Assembly: GCA_023421395.1 (NCBI GenBank)
Contig: JAEZTL010000041.1
Coordinates: 62,001 to 126,000 of the forward strand
Reading direction: 5' to 3'
DNA: 64,000 bases
Origin: Bacillota bacterium
GTDB lineage: Bacteria; Bacillota; Clostridia; Christensenellales; Aristaeellaceae
In this document: in pieces, positions 62,436 through 64,000 of the stretch
How the letters are laid out: the number at the start of each line of letters is the position of its first letter
Numbering within the stretch: position 1 is the stretch's first letter
Notes under the pieces: generated by a model
The model's database searches: none
Seen by the model: the letters and a program-made list of their open reading frames with translations, nothing else
Told to the model about the DNA's origin: nothing
Made by a program: the position numbers and the translations under genes

Positions 62436-63203
62436 TCAGACATCGAGTTTCCAGCCAAAGTCGTTGTGGTAGATCATCAGGCGCGTCATGCCGCCGTCGA
62501 TGACGATATTTTCGCCATCGATAAACCCGGCTGCGTCGCTTGTCAGGTACAGCGCCATCCGCGCGATATCCGCAGGGCGCCCGACGCGCCCGGCGGGATG
62601 CTGGCGAAGATCTTCTTCCGAATGATCGGGCGAATGGGCCGCTTCGTGCTGGTACGCGCCGGTGTCGATCCAGCCCGGGCTGATGGCGTTGACCCGAACG
62701 CGGCCGGAAAGCGTGGCGCTCATGGCGTGGGTCAGCGCGGCGATGCCTCCCTTCGCGGCGGAATAGCTCTCGGTCTCCGGTTGGGACATGAAGGTGCGCG
62801 TGGAGGCGATGTTGACGACGCTCGCGCCTGGCGCGAAGTGCGGCACCAGCAGTTTGGTCAGGTAGAACGGCGCCACCACACCGACCCGGAGTACCTTTTC
62901 GAAATCCTCATATCCGCACTCAGTCAGCCCGCCCAGCGAATAGCAGGCGTTGTTGATGAGGGCAAAGATCTTCCCCGCCGCTGCCACCGCACGTTTTACG
63001 AAAGCATCCAGCACCGTTTTTTCGGAAATATCGCCTTGAAAAAACAACAGCTCATCCGGCGTGTAGCGCCCTTCGAGCATCGCGCCGGAGACCGCGTCGG
63101 TATCGATTACCAGCGCAAAATCCCCCTTCTTCACAATTTCCTCGACGATGGCGCGCCCGATGCCATTGGCGCCGCCGGTGACGATGTACGCCCGTTTTTT
63201 CAT
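62436..63203 (-). CDS. Short-chain dehydrogenase/reductase
   Basis: A 255-residue classical SDR from ATG 63203 with AAAGGAGG upstream. Cofactor motif TGGANGIGRA near the N-terminus, NNA (ALINNACYS), catalytic serine in VNIASTRTF, YSAAKGG with Tyr and Lys, and RVNAISPGWIDTGAY. The C-terminus reads GFIDGENIVIDGGMT. Asp in VIDTD after the second strand suggests NAD(H) preference. The substrate is unknown. It is monocistronic and converges with yedK. Confidence 0.9.
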   Translation of the reverse strand: MKKRAYIVTGGANGIGRAIVEEIVKKGDFALVIDTDAVSGAMLEGRYTPDELLFFQGDISEKTVLDAFVKRAVAAAGKIFALINNACYSLGGLTECGYEDFEKVLRVGVVAPFYLTKLLVPHFAPGASVVNIASTRTFMSQPETESYSAAKGGIAALTHAMSATLSGRVRVNAISPGWIDTGAYQHEAAHSPDHSEEDLRQHPAGRVGRPADIARMALYLTSDAAGFIDGENIVIDGGMTRLMIYHNDFGWKLDV

Positions 63204-63295
63204 AAAATTCCTCCTTTGTCCCGGGAACAAGCTTAATTTCAATCCGGAAGATTAATTCTTCGTCATGCCGGGTCTTTTCGCGCAGAAGGGCGCCG

Positions 63296-63400
63296 CTTCC
63301 GCTCGGCGTAGCGAAGTTACGCCTCGCTCCCTTCAAGGCGCAGCGCGCCGCCGGATTGCGGTCGGCTTCCGCTCGGCGTAACGATGTTACGCCTCGCTCC
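63296..63400. repeat. Two 35-bp palindromic repeats
   Basis: 63296-63330 and 63366-63400 match at 33 of 35 bases, spaced 70 bases. Each holds an inverted repeat (GGCGTAAC and GTTACGCC in the second copy). This REP-like pattern lies between the dehydrogenase and tlp; the region otherwise shows no gene. Confidence 0.7.
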
Positions 63401-63497
63401 GGCTCCTTGTTCTGCATCGAAAATCCCTCGGCCCTTTGGAATAATGAATATTTTTACTTGGTATACCACGCTCCGGGCATGATGTCAAGGGTTGGCA

Positions 63498-63527
63498 GGC
63501 ATGTGCACGCCGCGCCGTCGCAAACTA
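63498..63527 (+). promoter_or_regulatory. Candidate sigma-G promoter of tlp
   Basis: GGCATG, a 17-base spacer and CAAACTA, 24 bases before the tlp ATG. The -10 element fits the sigma-G consensus CATACTA at 6 of 7 positions; the -35 fit is weaker. Confidence 0.5.
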
Positions 63528-63551
63528 AGGGCGCATTAAAGGAGGGATTTT

Positions 63552-63785
63552 ATGAAACCCAACCCGGACGACCGGCGCGACAACGTGGGCAAGATTCAGC
63601 GCAATATCAACCGGACAATCCAGAACATCGAGGCCGCGGAGGAGATGATCGGAATGACCTCCGACCCCAACATGAAAAAGGCGCTGGAGGAAAAGAATGA
63701 CCGCAGGCGCGCGGGCCTTGACAACATGCGGCAGGAAATCAGGGACGAGGCCGAATTCCAGGAGAAGAATCCCCCAACGCCCTAG
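63552..63785 (+). CDS. tlp: Small acid-soluble spore protein Tlp
   Basis: A 77-residue protein of the Tlp family: PNPDDRRDNVGKIQRNINRTIQNIEAAEEMIGMTSDPNMKKALEEKNDRRRAGLDNMRQEIRDEAEF. The PNPDDR-x-DNV-x-K-[IL]-Q start and the E-K-N-x-R-R stretch match Bacillus Tlp. It is stored in the spore core. AAAGGAGG lies at good spacing, and a sigma-G-like promoter is upstream, which fits forespore expression. Confidence 0.93.
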   Translation: MKPNPDDRRDNVGKIQRNINRTIQNIEAAEEMIGMTSDPNMKKALEEKNDRRRAGLDNMRQEIRDEAEFQEKNPPTP

Positions 63786-63802
63786 TGCGCGCCGCATAAA
63801 AA

Positions 63803-63840
63803 AGCCGCCTCCGCCCGCGGTTGGGCGAAGGCGGCTCTTT
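63803..63840. terminator. Terminator between tlp and the GH3 gene
   Basis: A 14-bp stem (63803-63816 with 63823-63836, one weak pair) and a 6-base loop, with A and T runs on the two sides, can serve both converging genes. Confidence 0.8.
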
Positions 63841-63857
63841 ATGCGCGGCGGCATGGC

Positions 63858-64000
63858 TTACGCAAGGACTTCCGTCTTCGTCTCAAAAACGCGCTGGCGC
63901 ACCTCGAGCACTTCGCCGGTCAGTTCCAGCGTTCCCTCCAGTTTGATATCCGCCGAAGAGGAACCGATCATCACGGTATGGGCGCCGGGCTCCACAACGA
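63858..64000 (-). CDS. C-terminal end of a family 3 glycoside hydrolase
   Basis: The last 46 codons of a minus-strand gene: VVEPGAHTVMIGSSSADIKLEGTLELTGEVLEVRQRVFE. The V-E-P-G-x-[HY]-T-V-M-[IV]-G-S-S-S-x-D-I-[KR]-L stretch is the end of the fibronectin III-like domain of GH3 beta-glucosidase/beta-xylosidase proteins. The gene runs past the window edge. With rhaA it suggests use of plant or host glycans. Confidence 0.8.
   Translation of the reverse strand, partial: VVEPGAHTVMIGSSSADIKLEGTLELTGEVLEVRQRVFETKTEVLA

Noticed and set aside
1..64000. CRISPR array or transposase genes
   Set aside because: No regularly spaced direct repeats and no transposase or reverse transcriptase motifs were seen.

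Overview
The window (GC-rich throughout) comes from a spore-forming Firmicute of the class Clostridia. The chromosome carries sigma-G, spo0A, spoIVB, the spore protein Tlp, a YlmC/YmxH protein and the deoB-punA-dacF string found beside sporulation genes in Bacillus and Clostridia. Species cannot be read from the sequence. An uncultured or gut-associated high-GC clostridial lineage is the best guess.

Left chromosomal part (1-22377), nearly all on the minus strand: the end of an unidentified membrane protein; rarA; rhaA (L-rhamnose isomerase); a PhoR/PhoB-type two-component pair; nrdR with an NrdR-box-like palindrome inside its own promoter; ylmC; an alpha/beta hydrolase (plus strand); sigG; a monoglyceride-lipase-like hydrolase; prs; ridA; a VanW-family protein; ftsH; hpt-tilS; then dacF-punA-deoB-spo0A-spoIVB. 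The Spo0A receiver domain lacks one of the usual paired acidic residues. The dacF ribosome binding site lies inside a 16-bp hairpin.

A 39.3-kb prophage (22378-61683) sits in the 3' half of a tRNA-Pro(GGG) gene and is bounded by 55-bp direct repeats. Read in the phage's own direction (minus strand, right to left) it has: integrase, a membrane protein and the XRE repressor (plus strand); a divergent control region with repressor-like sites in both promoters; an early operon of tightly overlapping small genes that also encodes an HNH nuclease, VRR-NUC nuclease, ParB-like protein, phage sigma factor and C5 cytosine methyltransferase; an inserted plus-strand secreted thermonuclease; a DUF5131 radical-SAM-like protein; an HUH replication endonuclease next to strong GC hairpins; and an ArpU/RinA-like late regulator. 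Late genes follow: TerS, TerL, SPP1-like portal and minor head protein, scaffold, P22/HK97-fold capsid, connector and tail genes, a candidate -1 frameshift at the tail chaperones, a 785-residue tape measure, baseplate, three C1q-like fibre paralogues, endolysin and holin-like proteins. This is a temperate siphovirus and looks largely intact.

The most unusual loci are all in the phage. At the left end a small HTH protein overlaps a LAGLIDADG-fold protein whose catalytic acids appear to be lost. Beside the lysis genes is a terminator-bounded cassette of a DUF3467-like protein, a PBECR-like nuclease and a DUF2283-like protein. In the early region a 440-bp element with terminal inverted repeats holds its own promoter, an RNA of about 360 nt and a terminator, opposite to the early operon.

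Right of the prophage (61684-64000): the displaced tRNA-Pro terminator, a probably leaderless yedK/SRAP gene, a short-chain dehydrogenase, tlp, and the 3' end of a family 3 glycoside hydrolase.
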